Below are positions 1 to 11,749 of a DNA stretch of 64,000 nt, piece by piece. Every line of letters starts with the position of its first letter. Within the stretch, counting starts at the first letter, position 1. Made by a program: the position numbers and the translations under genes. The notes under the pieces are model-generated. The model saw only the letters and a list, made by a program, of their open reading frames with translations, was not told the origin of the DNA and did no database searches. The stretch is from Taudactylus pleione (taxonomy: Eukaryota > Chordata > Amphibia > Anura > Myobatrachidae), in the NCBI GenBank assembly GCA_031769625.1, contig JAUIMM010000135.1, positions 8,049,501 through 8,113,500 of the forward strand, written 5' to 3'.

Positions 1-19
1 TCACTGTAATATAGGTAGG

Positions 20-46
20 ATATATATATATATATATATATATATT
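20..46. repeat. (TA)n microsatellite
   Basis: A short uninterrupted run of TA dinucleotides. Nothing else is visible in the first 100 bases. Confidence 0.9.
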
Positions 47-119
47 GAATATATAACTGCATAATGTAAAATCTATGTAATGGAGTGCATTATATGTATT
101 GTGTATATTAACATTGTAA

Positions 120-1812
120 GCATATTGGGTACTCGAGGTAGAGCCAGTAGCAGTGGCACGAGACTACCTAGGAAGTGCTAGAAATGGCATGAGCAGCTAG
201 GTAGTCTATTAGTAATGCAGGGACAGGAGAGAAGGATTTGTGCTGCTGGCAGTTAGGGACTGGTCACACGGCTGTAGAGTGGGGATATATAGGCGCTGGG
301 GTGGCAGTTAAGTCAGTCTGCAGTTCCCCATTGAGCGCAGATTGGATAGTCTCTCTGGTACCGCTTGGCTATTAGTGACGGTTGGTGGTGGTGTCGGAGA
401 GTCTCTGGCACTGAAGCCAGTGAGGGCTCTTACCGTGAGCTGGGAGAAGTCACCGCAGGACCTGCTGAACTTCGGCGGGCCACGGACTTTGTATCTTCAG
501 AAGTGCGGTAGTGAAAAGGGGTGGCAGCCATTCTGGAAGATCCAGATGCTGGTCATAAGCAGGCTGCCATATCAGAAGGGTGAAGAAGCGGAGAGTCACC
601 TAACAGGCAGTTAGAGGCGAAGAGCCGCGACAGGCAGTTACAGAGTTACAGAGGCAGTGGGCATCCATTCGGTCTCCCTGTACATCAGCTAAACAGTGTA
701 ACAGAGTTGCAGTTACAGGCAACTGTAGCTCTAGCCCACCCTTCATGATCAGCTGAGTCGCAGCGCAGGATGGAGCTAGTGAGTAGATAAAGAAAAGTAC
801 ACTGCCCTGCAAGCAGCATTAAGTAGCCACAGTAGTACACTAGTTGCTCTGAACTCAGAGAGAATATATATATTTATATAGTATAGAAGCTGACACCCAT
901 ACTGCGGGCACTGAGTTTCAGACTAAAAGGGAAAGGAAAGGATAAGACTATAAGACTAATGCAGTTGTTCTATGGAGACAGAAGCTAATTATTGGTCTTA
1001 CATTATCATATATAAAGGATTCGGGGAAGGAAATGGTAGTTTGAGGAAGAATCACTTCAGGAATTCTTTTGGCTCTCAGCCAGCTTATATAACAAAGAAA
1101 GACAGTATAATTTAGCTGTATATATAGCACTGGCTTACCTCTACTGACTTATATGTAATTCTTCTAAATTTGTCAGTGTATATGGATATATATTTGCAGC
1201 AATATTACTAAGGAAGTTTGTGTTGAACTTTAATAGACTTTGAACTTCCTTTTGCGCTGCCAAGTGATACTAGGATTTATGCTCAGGTGGTTCTGGACAT
1301 ATTAAGGACCTTTATCTGCTACCTTATGAACTTCATAGGCAGAGACTAAAATACTGAGCAACATTTTATGTGTAAAGGTATTAAACTTTATAATAGTTTA
1401 TATTAGTGTAAAAGGTATTCCATTTGCATATGGAAGTAAAATTGGTGTTCTGTATGTAGTGAACCTTGTATCAATATGTTTTTCCTCTGAATTTATGACA
1501 TATGTAAATACAAAGTGTTAACCTACTATAAGCAGTGTGCAATACTTACCTCTAGGAATTGGAAGAGCGTCATTGAGGGAAGCCGGTGGAGAAAAGTAAC
1601 AGGTGGTCAATTCATTATAGTAAAGTGTTAATGCACCAGTATTGTATGAATTACATGTCACATTAAATTCATCATATTATACCATATAACTCAAACAGGG
1701 CATTCCTAGGCTAGCTCTATAACCACAGCCTAGGTGGAGGCACATATATTATTAAGTATAGTATCTGGTAACCTAGGTACACTTTATAAGGTACGATAGA
1801 GATAGGGTTACA
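120..1812 (+). mobile_element. Possible long terminal repeat (LTR) of a degraded retroelement
   Basis: Three observations suggest LTR character. A TATA-like GGGATATATAGG lies near 280-290. The segment ends in CA at 1811-1812. It is followed at 1815-1832 by TGGAGGCACTGCTGAGAT, which has the form of a retroelement primer-binding site complementary to a tRNA 3' end (closest to tRNA-Thr, by inference). The left boundary is a guess and no second full LTR is visible. Many small frames here lack coding character. An alternative is ordinary promoter-like intergenic DNA. Confidence 0.35.
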
Positions 1813-2070
1813 TTTGGAGGCACTGCTGAGATATGATATTAATTCAGGAACAGAAATGGAAAGTTTAAAAGGAGATGTATATAATATGTGTCAGGAGGTG
1901 GGAAAGAATACAAGGAAATGTATAGGTACAAGTGGAAATTTCTCTGAATACTGTAACAAGGAGGTGGTTAGGCAGTTATATAAATTATATGGGACAGCCC
2001 CAGCCTAGGTGAAGGCACATATATTGTTAAGTATAGTATCTGGTAACCTAGGCTCTCTTTATAAGGTACG
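1727..2070 (+). repeat. Pair of ~70-bp direct repeats flanking a 205-bp retroelement-like fragment
   Basis: The segments 1727-1795 and 2001-2070 are nearly identical. Both begin CAGCCTAGGTG, contain AAGTATAGTATCTGGTAACC and end ATAAGGTACG. The piece between them holds the candidate primer-binding site and a short open stretch. This looks like the 3' end of one LTR, a stub of internal sequence, then the end of a second LTR, as left by a large internal deletion. Confidence 0.5.
1815..1832 (+). promoter_or_regulatory. Candidate primer-binding site
   Basis: TGGAGGCACTGCTGAGAT starts with the TGG that complements the universal tRNA CCA end and lies two bases after the CA end of the putative LTR. 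The tRNA assignment (Thr-like) is from memory of PBS forms and is untested. Confidence 0.35.
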
Positions 2071-2734
2071 GGAAAGAGGGTTAGAATTGTACAAAGAAAG
2101 AACTGTTTGGAGTTATGCATGACATACTTGCTGATATTTCTTTTCTCTTTTCCGGGACAAGCAGTTAATCGCTAATGAGGGTGGAGCCAGGTGCTACTTG
2201 TCACTAGATGCGCCCCCTTATGTCATAACAAATTGTGCTTCTAAAAAGAGGATGCAGGGCTAAAATTATGCAATTCTCACAAAATCAGCATCATATTGGC
2301 CACGCCCCCTTCTCATGGAACTGCAAATCACAGCATTATGCTCCTCATCCTGCCCATATCAATAGGAAATGTACGAGAGGGCCACCTGACCTTCCCGGGA
2401 ATCTCGGAAACTCCACAAAAATTTGGGATTCTCCCAGCTGCTCCAGAAGTGTAGGTAAGTATGATGCATAAGAGCCAAAAAATACAGTGAGACAGGAAGA
2501 AAACTTTCCTCATTATGATCATAGCAACATGTACCTATTTTGAATGTAAAAGTCTAAATTACGAGACTTTTTGTACATTTACACTCAGTGCCTCATTCCT
2601 AGGTAGTCTCACCTGTCACTCCTAAGAAGTTATAGCATATCTAAACTTACTAAAACACTGCCCAAAGTACTATAGTAGAGAGGCAAAAACAAATGATAGA
2701 TGCACTTTAAAAGGGGTGAGGTATTTTATCTGGA

Positions 2735-3335
2735 CCATCAGAAAGTCAACATGAACTCAAAATGTTGACATGGATGTTATACCAACATGTGACAAACTAA
2801 CATAGTCTCCTGGAGAGGAGATATAAAATGTCGGCAAGTACGCTTACCCTAAACCTAAACCATACTTGCCTACTTTTGAACCTGTACTGTCAAAATCACA
2901 TCATCATACCTCCCAACTGTCCCGCATTTAGCGGGACAGTCCCGTTTTCATGGGACTGTCCGTCTGTCCCACCCATGGGCCACAGTGTCCCGCGGGTGTG
3001 CAGATGGTGAACAGATGCCGTGCGATGTGCATGGCATCTGTTCACTAGTGTAGGTAGAGCCTGGGGGGCTGCCCAGCATCTTGGAGAGTGCTGGGCACGC
3101 TCCCTATAGTGACGCAAATGGAGGTTGCCGCGAGGTTCCGCCCCATTTCCTATGTACTCCACCCCCTTTGCGAGCGCACGCGCCTGCGTGTGCGAAAGGT
3201 CCCGCATCCCTGCCTTCAAAAGTTGGGAGATATGCATCATGTCGGCATATTTACCATGTTAACATTTTGTTCATACCGACATGATCACTGTCAACATTTC
3301 GACCGCGTCAACATTCTGAATAACAACATAATAAC
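2735..3335. repeat. Fold-back family member with GTTGACAT/ATGTCGGC motifs
   Basis: Both halves carry many short motifs such as ATGTTGACAT, ATGTCGGC and GTCAACATT in mixed orientation. Between them is a short telomere-like stretch (TACCCTAAACCTAAACC near 2845) and a younger insertion at 2903-3240. The motifs match the element at 60650-61060. Confidence 0.55.
2903..3240. mobile_element. MITE with CCTCCCAACT termini
   Basis: The left end is CATACCTCCCAACTGTCCC and the right end is AAAAGTTGGGAGATATGCAT. They are inverted repeats of each other after small changes. Internally there are further palindromes (GCGGGACAGTCCCG type near 2930) and a palindromic block near 3013-3037 that recurs near 39606-39632. 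It encodes no protein and lies inside the fold-back element at 2735-3335. Confidence 0.6.
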
Positions 3336-3339
3336 TACA

Positions 3340-4560
3340 TACTGTACTCTTTAAAAGTTCAGCAATATAAAACATGGAAATGTTGGTTGTACGAGTTTTT
3401 TCCTATTCATTTCTAGATAACAAATGTGTGTAACTTGTCTGAGTTTGTTTCACTTAAAAATAGGTCTTGCAAATGCCCTCCCTAAATTCATAGCAATGAA
3501 AATACATTAAGTAAACTTCTAAACTGCTCTATTGTATATGAACAAGAGAAAGTAATCTAAGCATCTGAGAAAATTATAGTCCCTCCTGCTCAGGCTGCTC
3601 ACTACTCCCATATCCTTCCACCGTATGCACTTCCTCTGTAATGTTTACAATACATACAAAGCACAGCTACTTGGAACAGTTACACAGTTACTGGGCTGAC
3701 AGGCAGGGAGAGAGCTCCAGGAATGGTGACTGTGTGTCTGCTGGACTAAAAGTGAGTAGTATACCCACTGCATTTTACACTGAGGCTGTGGTCTAGATCT
3801 AGAAGCAGGGGTGGGCACTAAGCAGCCCTCCAGCTGTTGGTGAACTACAAATATAATAAATAGTCTCTATTAAATGCAACTGTTTTTTTTTAAGTTGTTT
3901 TTTTAATAATGTCCGCCTCCCCCTCCTAACATACCTCTAAATTAATATAAAGTGGGAAATTTTGCATTAACATGCATAATGATCGGAAGGGTTAATATTT
4001 GGGTACATTCTGTACCTTTTCCTGTCGCTTTAAAAATTTTTGCAATTGTCCAGTTATCCCCCATGGGGTGGGGAGGTGGCAAGGAGAGAAGACTGCCTAA
4101 AATGCCACTGGAGAATTTGGAGGGATTCTGATCTGTATACAGATTTCAGGATTTTTACTTTTTTTAATCCAGTAACAGCAGAATGCCTAGCTGGTTTATT
4201 ACTGCATTGTCCTCCCTCTTTTTTTTTTTTTTTCTTGGCTTGCCTCTCTTTGTAAATGAATTATCGTAATAATTTTACAGTATGGGTTATAGGCTAGCTG
4301 AATGCTTGTTTGCATGACAGAGATCCTGGCTGTATTCTGTTTGTGCAATGTTACCAAATGTAGCTTCTCAGGCCCAGTTGCGCTGTCTCTCCTGGAGAGG
4401 GGATCTGGTTATCATGGGATACAGGATGTGGACCCTATGGAGTTTTCAGAAGCCGGTAATAATGGTTGCTTCCCTGTAGTCCCTAGCAGTCATTGACTGC
4501 CCAGCTACAAGTGTTTATCACATTTCTCTTCTTTGCCACATTTACACATTATTTGTGCTA
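3340..4560. other. Intergenic DNA, no recognisable feature
   Basis: Only homopolymer runs (T-rich tract near 4210-4232) and short uncoded frames are seen. No exon with splice sites and no inverted-repeat element could be supported. Confidence 0.5.
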
Positions 4561-4569
4561 TTTAGGGGC

Positions 4570-4744
4570 ATAGATATGTATCAAAGCTTGATGTGAGATA
4601 AAATTGTGAAATATATATCACCAACCAATCAGCTCCAAACTATCATTTCTTAAACACAGCCTGCAAAATGTAAGTTAGATGCTGATTGGTTGGTGATGTA
4701 TATCTCACAATTGTATCTAACATCAAGGTTTGATACATATATCC
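4570..4744. mobile_element. Palindromic MITE containing CCAACCAATCAG
   Basis: The ends are GATATGTATCAAAGCTTGATG and, inverted, CATCAAGGTTTGATACATAT. The arms continue through TCACCAACCAATCAGC and GCTGATTGGTTGGTGA, so the whole element can fold into one hairpin. It is of the same general design as those at 10474-10649 and 63927-64000. Confidence 0.7.
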
Positions 4745-4833
4745 AATATTGTGGATTCAGTTTTTCTGTGCGTGTTTGCTGTAGTCAGGCCTTTTCTATA
4801 TATTTAGCATGGAACTAGCCTGTTCTGTATATT

Positions 4834-5118
4834 TAAGCTGCATACACAAACAACGATTTTGTAAATGAATGATTTTAATAAACGATTTTACTAAATGTAA
4901 TGAATGATTTTTTTGAACTACAAACAATTTTTGTATATTTCCTTAATGAAAATCGTTGAGTTGGTCAGCCTGACTGAACTACAAACATGAACGCGCATGA
5001 ACGATAATCGTTAATCATTTTAGCTTAGAAAGTGAACGATTTTTTTTCAACGATTGAACGATAAACGATACCATTAATGATAATCATTCAAAAAATAGTT
5101 TTGTGTGTATGCACCTTT
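4834..5118. mobile_element. hAT-like MITE with GCATACACA termini
   Basis: The left end AAGCTGCATACACAAAC is complementary to the right end TTTTGTGTGTATGCACCTT. The interior is rich in AACGATAA/TTATCGTT short palindromes. No coding capacity. Confidence 0.65.
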
Positions 5119-5680
5119 AGTATCGATCCAGTTTTACGCTTTTACCGTTTTCTGATTTTTGTGGAAGTAATAATGTCTGGCTTCTCAAACAGGGTTTACC
5201 AAGTTATCAGTGGAAAGGAAAAATAATCAGGGTTTTGAAGCTAAGCAGTAAAAATATAAGGTGTGTAGGTGTCACTGTTTGCTCTTTGTAGCTGGAATAT
5301 TATGCATATTTTACTGATTAGGAAAAAAACAGTGACTAGATTTTGCAGTGCTGCACTGCTAGATGACAGCCATAGACCATTTCAGACACAGCGATTTTGT
5401 CCTGACAGAAAAAAAATAATGGCATGGCAGCCGTCCTTGTCAGTGGGCATTCACGGCTGTAACTCGGTGACCGTGCCGTCTGAAAGCAGGCATGTATTTC
5501 TCCGTTTGACTACAAAACACTCTATGGAAATAAACCTGACATTTTTTTTCTGTCTATACAAAACCATTGTATGTGAATAGACCCATATGAGCATTGGGCT
5601 GGATTAACAAGGGGAAGCAATGTATGGTGGAATTCCTTTTTTAGAAGGTGTATTTTTTTTATATGATTAGAATAGATGAC
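5119..5680. other. Intergenic DNA, no recognisable feature
   Basis: Short frames without splice signals or family resemblance. Nothing else could be supported. Confidence 0.5.
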
Positions 5681-5878
5681 AGGTTCTCAAACTCGGTCCT
5701 CTGGACTCCACACAGTGCATGTTTTCCAATTCTCCTCACAATCACAACTGAAATAAATAGCTTCACCTGTGGATCTTTTAAAATGTGTCAGTTAGTAATG
5801 AATACACCTGTGCACCTGCTAGGTGAACTGGAAAATGTGACCAGTGTGGGATTCTGGGGACTGAGTTTGAGAACTACT
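5681..5878. mobile_element. hAT-like MITE, GGTTCTCAAACTC termini
   Basis: The left end AGGTTCTCAAACTCGGTCCT pairs with the right end GGACTGAGTTTGAGAACTACT. The interior (CAGTGCATGTTTTCCA, CACCTGTGGATCTTTT) is shared with the broken host element at 31396-31432 / 38850-39005. Complete copy. Confidence 0.7.
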
Positions 5879-6144
5879 GGAATATCTATCTATCTGTGAG
5901 CCGTATTCAATTTGAGCCAAGCCACGATACTTTTAAGCGTCCCGGACTTTCCGCCGATTTCGCCTGTTTTGTAGGCAGGAAAGTATAATGCGTGTGCCCG
6001 TATTCAGTTTGAATATACAGGCGGAAAGTACTGTCAGATTTTGGGAAATCAGCCTGACACCCCCCAGAAAATGCTCTGACATGGGGGGTCCCCTATGGCA
6101 CCCCCCAATTTGGCTTGCTAAAGGTATTTCATATGTAGTTTGAA

Positions 6145-6750
6145 ACACAGTCATTAAATGAAACAGAAACAGCTGTGTAGGAGGCTTAAAACTGGATGAA
6201 CAGCCAAATTATGCTACAAAGGTAAGGTTGTGGAAGACCGTTTCATACACCATGGCAAGATTGAGCCAGACACAAGGTAGTTATACTGCATCAGCAAGGT
6301 CTCTCCCATTTCCAAAGCAGACAGGGGTTTCAAGATGTGCCATCAACTCAGAACTGGCAGAAACCAGTGGGAACCAGGTACACCCATCTACTGTTCAGAG
6401 AAGTTTGGCCAGAAGTGGTATTCATAGAAGAATTGCAGCCAAAAAGCCATACCTTCAACATGGAAACAAGGCCAAGCGACTCAACTATGCACGAAAACAT
6501 AGGAACTGGGGGGCAGAAAAATGGCAGCAGGTGCTCTAGACTGATGAGCCAAAATCTTAAATATTTGGCTGAAGGCAGTTTGTTCACCGAAGGGCTAGAG
6601 AGCAGTACAATAATGAGTGTCTGCAAGCAACAGTGAAGGATGGTGGAGATTCCTAGAGGTGGAGATCAGTTCTCCAAGATGTCTGAAACAACCTCCCTGT
6701 CAAGTTCCTTCAAATACTGTGTGCAAGTGTACCTAGAAGGGCCACACAAT
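6145..6750 (+). pseudogene. Tc1-like transposase pseudogene
   Basis: The open frame at 6228-6539 contains phrases diagnostic of vertebrate Tc1 elements, such as TQGSYTASARSLPF, ELAETSGNQVHPSTVQRSLA and RLNYARKHRNWGAEKW. These cover the paired helix-turn-helix part and the start of the DDE catalytic domain. Upstream to about 6145 the same protein continues in another frame with stops. Downstream of 6540 the frame is broken; after about 6650 the sequence jumps to the extreme C-terminus (ENNLP..KF...LCASVPRR type), so most of the catalytic core is deleted. Inverted termini were not found. Inactive relic. Confidence 0.85.
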
Positions 6751-7009
6751 CCCTAAAAATGGGGACACTTAAACTACACAGGTTTCAGGGTTTGCTCCAG
6801 TGGAAATTGTCAGTTTGCCAAAACCTGAGAATGCTGCCAAAGTATTCTTGTAACATCAGTCTGAGCTAACTTTATGACTCGTGCAAGTTCATATTAAACC
6901 CAGAGCCTCTGTGTTTGCGTGCAAGGGGGCGTAACTAAATTTGTGAGCCGCATAGAAAGATCTTAAAAGGGTCCCCCCAGAGGTAAAAAAAAAAACATTT
7001 GTCCCCACA

Positions 7010-7197
7010 TATAATGCCACGCAGACCCCATTCAGGTTATGCAACACAGTAGTACCCCTTGTACACATTATGCCATGCAGTAGTGCCAGTTACACATTAT
7101 GCCACACGGTAATGCCCCTTAAACATTATGCCTCATTATACCCTTTACAGATTATTCCACATAGTAGTAGTGCCCCTTACACATTATGCCCCCCAGC
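7010..7197. repeat. Degenerate minisatellite, ~30-bp unit
   Basis: About five to six imperfect units of the form CACATTATGCCA(C/T)(A/G)CAGTAGTGCCCCTT follow one another. The open frame that crosses them is an artefact of the repeat. Confidence 0.7.
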
Positions 7198-7199
7198 AA

Positions 7200-8170
7200 C
7201 TCGCCTCCTTGTGTCCATCCAGCAGCCTCTCATCTTCCCTTGTATGCTATTAGCAGGCAGTAGGTGTGGATTTGAATCTGGCACCAGTCATGAGCCAATA
7301 AGGAGCCACCACTGCTGATTGGCTGGCAGTCCACGAGCACGGATTGCCTTGCAACCAGCTGCGCTGTCTCTATGTGACTGCCTGCCAGTTGTAATCAGGC
7401 AGCGTCCACAACCAAATCAATATCATTGACACCTGTGCCCCCCTTGATAGCTCTGACTGGACCGGCCCACCTTGTGTGCGTGACTGGGTGCAGGGGAAGC
7501 GGCAGGCCACGGAGGCAGCTCAGGCATCATAGCAGCCGTACCTCTTGCACCCACAGTAGTTTTGCCACTGTTTACATGCATGTAAGCAAACAAAGGGGTC
7601 ATTTTTAGGATCAATGGAATGGGGTTATGGGCGCAGACACTGTAAACAAATAAAGGCAAATAAAGGCGGCAGGTGTACTTCAGGGTCCAGTGTTCAACCC
7701 TAACGTGGTAACCTCCTTTTCCTTTATACTTTTTCAGGGAGGCAAGCAGCGTGTCCAACTTAACCAGTTATGGCTGACACAATGACCCAGAACACAATTT
7801 TATGTTTTTTTTATTTTTCAGGAATGGGTTTCTTGAGCACGTTTCAAGGACAGCTATTACTCCGGAATGCACAAACAATGCATTAAGTTGTTTTACACTA
7901 AGCAATTGGTATTGAATCAAGAATTCATTGTTTAAGCTAACCATCTGCAAAGATCATACACCTCATCCAATTCTGACACTATTCATTACTATAACAAGTA
8001 TAACTAGTATGAACTTCACTATCTAAAGTTTATACTGCACTATAAAACCATTTTTCTATTATAAGTCTCTAAGGGTTTAACCCTAGGTCAACCTCGGTAG
8101 TGCACAGTTCTCCCTCTCTCACTTTTTGCAATGAATTCTAATATTATAGCTTGTGGTCAGTCACAAGTGA
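7200..8170. other. Intergenic DNA, no recognisable feature
   Basis: GC-richer around 7300-7560, AT-rich after. No exon, RNA gene or clear inverted-repeat element was found. Confidence 0.45.
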
Positions 8171-8175
8171 AATAA

Positions 8176-8505
8176 AGGTGGGTACACACCTAGCAGACAT
8201 ATCTGCAGATATATCTATAGATGATGGTCGAACGGTTGAATGGTTGAACGACCATCATCTTACAGGCAGCCGTGGGTCCCGCTGGCAGGGGGTCGAGTCC
8301 GCCCCCCTCCCGACTGCTGCTGCTGCTGCATGTGTACGGGCGGTCTGCAGATATGTGTCCATCCGCTGTGCAGCACAGCCAATGTGATGAATGTGAACAA
8401 CGTCATTCACAGGCATATCGCTGGTACACACTGGCCAATGGGCACCAGATATATTGGCTGATCAAGTGATCGGCCAATATATCTGTCAGCTTAGGACCTA
8501 TCTTT
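8176..8505. mobile_element. Probable MITE with GGTACACAC / ATATCTG motifs
   Basis: It begins GGTGGGTACACACCTAGCAG and ends near GCTTAGGACCTATC. The interior holds GCAGATATAT, GACCATCATC and CCAATATATCTG motifs like those in the 25.7-26.5 kb duplication. The ends pair only partly, so the boundaries are approximate. Confidence 0.4.
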
Positions 8506-8869
8506 AGTTGGGCTGGGAGGTATTACTGAGTTTCTTAACATGGGAGATGAAGTTCAGGCCAATGAGTAGACATTGCTCAGTTGAGTATCTGTAGCAGTTA
8601 TCTAATAGTTATAAATATGGGCACTGATCCAGCAATCAGTCACCCGGAATTGTAAACATCTCCCTCAGCTTAGCTCCAACGCTGTCTATCACTCTGCCAC
8701 ACACCTTATGCAGACCAGGAAGCTCTGTCAGTCCCTCTGACTCCCAATTGCAAGCTCCTCCTCCAGAGTCCGAACTGTGGACCTGCTGAGGTGAAGGGAG
8801 CACCATGGGATGAAGACCTCTCTCACTTAGCTATGAGTTTAAACAAGGTGGTTTAACCAGCCAAAGAGG

Positions 8870-9140
8870 ATGTAGTCGGTATCCTGGCAGTCGGGATGCC
8901 GGTGGTCAGAATACTGGCGCCGAGATACCGACAGCAGTCGGAATCCCGGCTCCAGAATACCGATTGCTGACATTCCATTGGTAAGTGTTAGGGTTAGGCT
9001 GCGTGGGAGGGAGGTTTAGGGTTAGGCTGCGGGAGGGGAGGGTTAGGGGAATGAGGTTACTATACTTACCTAATTTTGTCAGGATTCTGACTGTTGGGAT
9101 GATGCTGTCTGTATTCTGACCGACGGAAACCTGTACCCAA
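8870..9140. repeat. Fold-back element with GTCGGGAT arms and telomere-like core
   Basis: The left arm holds repeated (G/C)AGTCGGGATGCCGG, GATACCGAC and GAATCCCGGC. The right arm holds GTCAGGATTCTGAC and TATTCTGACCGACGG. The core is GTTAGGGTTAGG-type sequence mixed with GGCTGCGGGAGGG. Same design at 17440-17925, 51460-52030 and, with diverged arms, 2735-3335 and 60650-61060. Confidence 0.6.
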
Positions 9141-9528
9141 CCCTTCCTTAGTATAAACCACTTTCCAAACTGATTTATACTAAGTAAAAATAAATTCCCA
9201 CTTCTGAATTGCCACACTTTACAGCAGCTGCAACACACTTTGATGTCTTTTGTCATTTAGACTAACGCTGTGTAAATTGTCCAAAAAGTACATCAATCCC
9301 CAATGGTAATCATATTAAATTCTAGGTAAATGGAATTCGATAGCTGCAGATGACCACTTTCCGGGTTAACATAGGCCAGTCAAGTCAGAAGCGATTGAGG
9401 ACTGGCACGTGTGTGTTTTAAAGAACATTTAATGTGTTGGTGTAGGTTACATTCTTGCAATATATTGTTTAGATGACTTATTAACATAACTTTACTCTCA
9501 ACTCTGTTTACTTTTTCTTTATATTTAG

Positions 9529-9754
9529 TTGATTCAAAATGGTGCCAATCAGCACAATAAATACTGAAAATGGGAAAGTGTCCTATGAGACCCCGGATGG
9601 GACCGTGATTAACATCAACATTAATCAGCGATCTTTCTTGGACTGTCTGCTGGACACAATCAAGACACTCCAGACCAAGACAAAATCTTCAAAATCTCCT
9701 ACAGAGACAAAGCCTACCAGAGGGACTGCTAATGGACTTACTCTCGGGCTCGGG
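9529..9754 (+). CDS. TMEM176-like four-pass membrane protein, first coding exon
   Basis: The exon opens after the acceptor ATATTTAG. ATG is at 9539 (context AAAATGG) and the exon ends in phase 0 at 9754 before GTAAGG, giving 72 residues. Seen: a hydrophilic N-terminus with DGTVINININQ then a leucine-rich stretch, and entry into a first membrane segment (GLTLGLG). Family knowledge: TMEM176A/B of the MS4A-TMEM176 superfamily have a similarly placed VxVxIxQxSALxxLL motif before TM1. They are small cation-channel-like proteins of intracellular membranes in myeloid cells. The acceptor before the ATG implies an upstream 5' UTR exon, which was not identified. MS4A membership is the main alternative. 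The C-terminal exons are missing, so orthology is not claimed. Confidence 0.7.
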
Positions 9755-10470
9755 GTAAGGTGTCCTAAATTAGAGGTCTTGTGCTTTTCTGATTTTGAAA
9801 CGTTTAATTAAAATGTCATATGGGGTGATATTAGAAGCTGAACCTATGTGGACACGCTGTTAATGTGAATGTTCAGATATTCTTTAAGAAGTACTGTACC
9901 GCAGGAGAGGAGTTCTCCAAGATTGGTTTGTTAGTAGATTCCTACACTGTTTTATATTGACAGTGTAAAGTCTTGAATGCTCCTATTTCTTACATCATGG
10001 TAGTAGACTGCAAATGCTGTGACATGGATTATGCTTATTGGATGAGACATCCTCAATATCAAAATTCTTTATATTTGGACCGGAAACCCCAGCAAGAGTC
10101 CTAAATGATTGGTAATTAGGTTTTCCTATTAGTACAGAGGCATAAAATTGTTGTTACTAAAGGTAACGCTTAACCAAGTGCTGGTTGTGCTAAATATAGG
10201 GGACCCCTACATCTTTTGTCCCCTGTATTTTCACAACCAGGACTGGCTCTGAAAAGTCCGGGGCTGGCTGTGCTTTTAGCGGGAGGGGGCCACACGTCAA
10301 ATTTTTTTGGGGGGGATTTAACTCTTTCCAATTTAGTTAAACACAGATACATGCACAAATCTCACTGATCTGTGCATGCTTTTGTATCAATTGGACCTGC
10401 TAATGCTGAAAACTAATGCATGAAGCAGGTTTATTACTTTGGGGATATGAGGTTTGGTTTTGAGTGAGAT
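9755..10470. other. Intron 1, unannotated part
   Basis: No feature beyond a short run of C/G near 10275-10315. The minus-strand frame at 10170-10358 has no family resemblance. Confidence 0.5.
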
Positions 10471-10473
10471 TTG

Positions 10474-10649
10474 GGGGTCTATTTACTAAGCAGTGTTAAT
10501 AGACAGAATGAAAAGTGATATGGTGCCAGCCAATCAGCTCCTAACTGCCATCTCACAGGCTGTGTTTGAAAATGACAGTTGGGTGCTGATTGGCTGGCAC
10601 CTTATCACTTTTCACTCTGTCTATTAACACTGCTTAGTAAATAGACCCC
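10474..10649. mobile_element. Near-perfect palindromic Harbinger-type MITE, TSD TTG
   Basis: The 176-bp element begins GGGGTCTATTTACTAAGCAG and ends CTGCTTAGTAAATAGACCCC. The arms continue through GTGTTAATAGACAGA, GCCAGCCAATCAGC and their inverses, so nearly all of it forms one hairpin. It is bounded by TTG at 10471-10473 and 10650-10652, a 3-bp target duplication as made by PIF/Harbinger transposases. Confidence 0.85.
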
Positions 10650-10652
10650 TTG

Positions 10653-10856
10653 GTGTTCGATTTGCACATGGGCATACAAAATCGAACCAAATCGAATTTG
10701 ATTTGAAAACTGAATGCAAAATCAAATATTAGTACAGTAAAGTAGTGATTTGTTAAGGGATTTTGCAGTTCAATTTAAATTCGATTTCTGTTGATTTTAT
10801 AGATTCACATAATCGAATCCCATATCGAACCTTAGTAAATTAGCCCCTGGAGTAGC
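10653..10856. mobile_element. Probable second MITE, TTCGATT-rich
   Basis: Short inverted motifs AATCGAACC, AAATCGAATTTG and GGTTCGAT-like sequences recur, and the right end is CCTTAGTAAATTAGCCCC. That end resembles the Harbinger-type terminus, so the 10474 element may have landed in or next to it. Confidence 0.4.
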
Positions 10857-10919
10857 AGTCATGAAGATTCTATTGCAAAATTAATGAATCTGCAAAGTAT
10901 CAACAACACAAAGAGGAAC

Positions 10920-11748
10920 AAGTTTTTATTTCAAAGGATTTTTTATGTTCAAAAATAAATAAAAAAAATAGGTCTGTGTTGAAGAAAGCTCAACGTACAT
11001 ATCAAACACCCCGAAATTGTAATTTGTTGGTAAGGACCATTGTGAACGTAATGGGGGTAGGAAGTTCCCAAACTGATTGGATCTTATAAATGAAACCACT
11101 CAGCCAGGTGTCAAATATTAATTAATATTACAGATATTCAATCCACATTTTCAATACATACAATATGTCTCTTTTGAACTTTTGAACTCACGAGGACCTT
11201 TGCAAATGTACTAATTGTGATCATGGCTAAGTTAAGAAAGGGTGGAATATTCCTGTATTCTGGTAATGACAAGTTTAGAGGTGTCGTCCGCTCAGGTTAC
11301 AGGATGGGTTCTGTCACCTATGTCCAACTGAAAAGTTTTTATTTCAAATGATTTTTTCATGTTAAAAAATAATTTAAAAAAATAGGTCTGTGTTGAAGGA
11401 AGCTCAACGTACATATCAAACACCCCGAAATTGTAATATGTTGGTAAGGACCATTGTGAACGTAATGGGGGTAGGAGTTCCTAAACTGTTTGGATCTTAT
11501 AAATTAAACCACTCAGCCAGGTGTCAATTATTTAATTAAGATTACGGATGTTCACTCCACATTTTCAATACATACAATATGTCTCTTTTGGACTTTCGAA
11601 CTCACGAGGACCTATGCAAATGTACTAATTGTGATCATGGCTAAGTTAAGAAAGGGTGGAATATTCCTCTGCTCTGGTAATGACAAGATTAGAGGTGTCG
11701 TTCGCTCAGGTTACAGGATGGGTTCTGTCACCTATGTCCAACTGAAAA
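10920..11748. repeat. Tandem duplication, two ~414-bp units
   Basis: Unit 1 (10920-11332) and unit 2 (11333-11748) are head to tail and both start AAGTTTTTATTTCAAA and end GTCCAACTGAAA. They differ by scattered substitutions and 1-bp indels, so the duplication is not new. No protein is encoded. It lies in intron 1 of the TMEM176-like gene. Confidence 0.9.
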
Positions 11749-11749
11749 G

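Noticed and set aside
1814..2008. 64-codon frame as a gag gene
   Set aside because: It begins at a non-ATG within the putative primer-binding site and runs into the direct repeat; no capsid motif.
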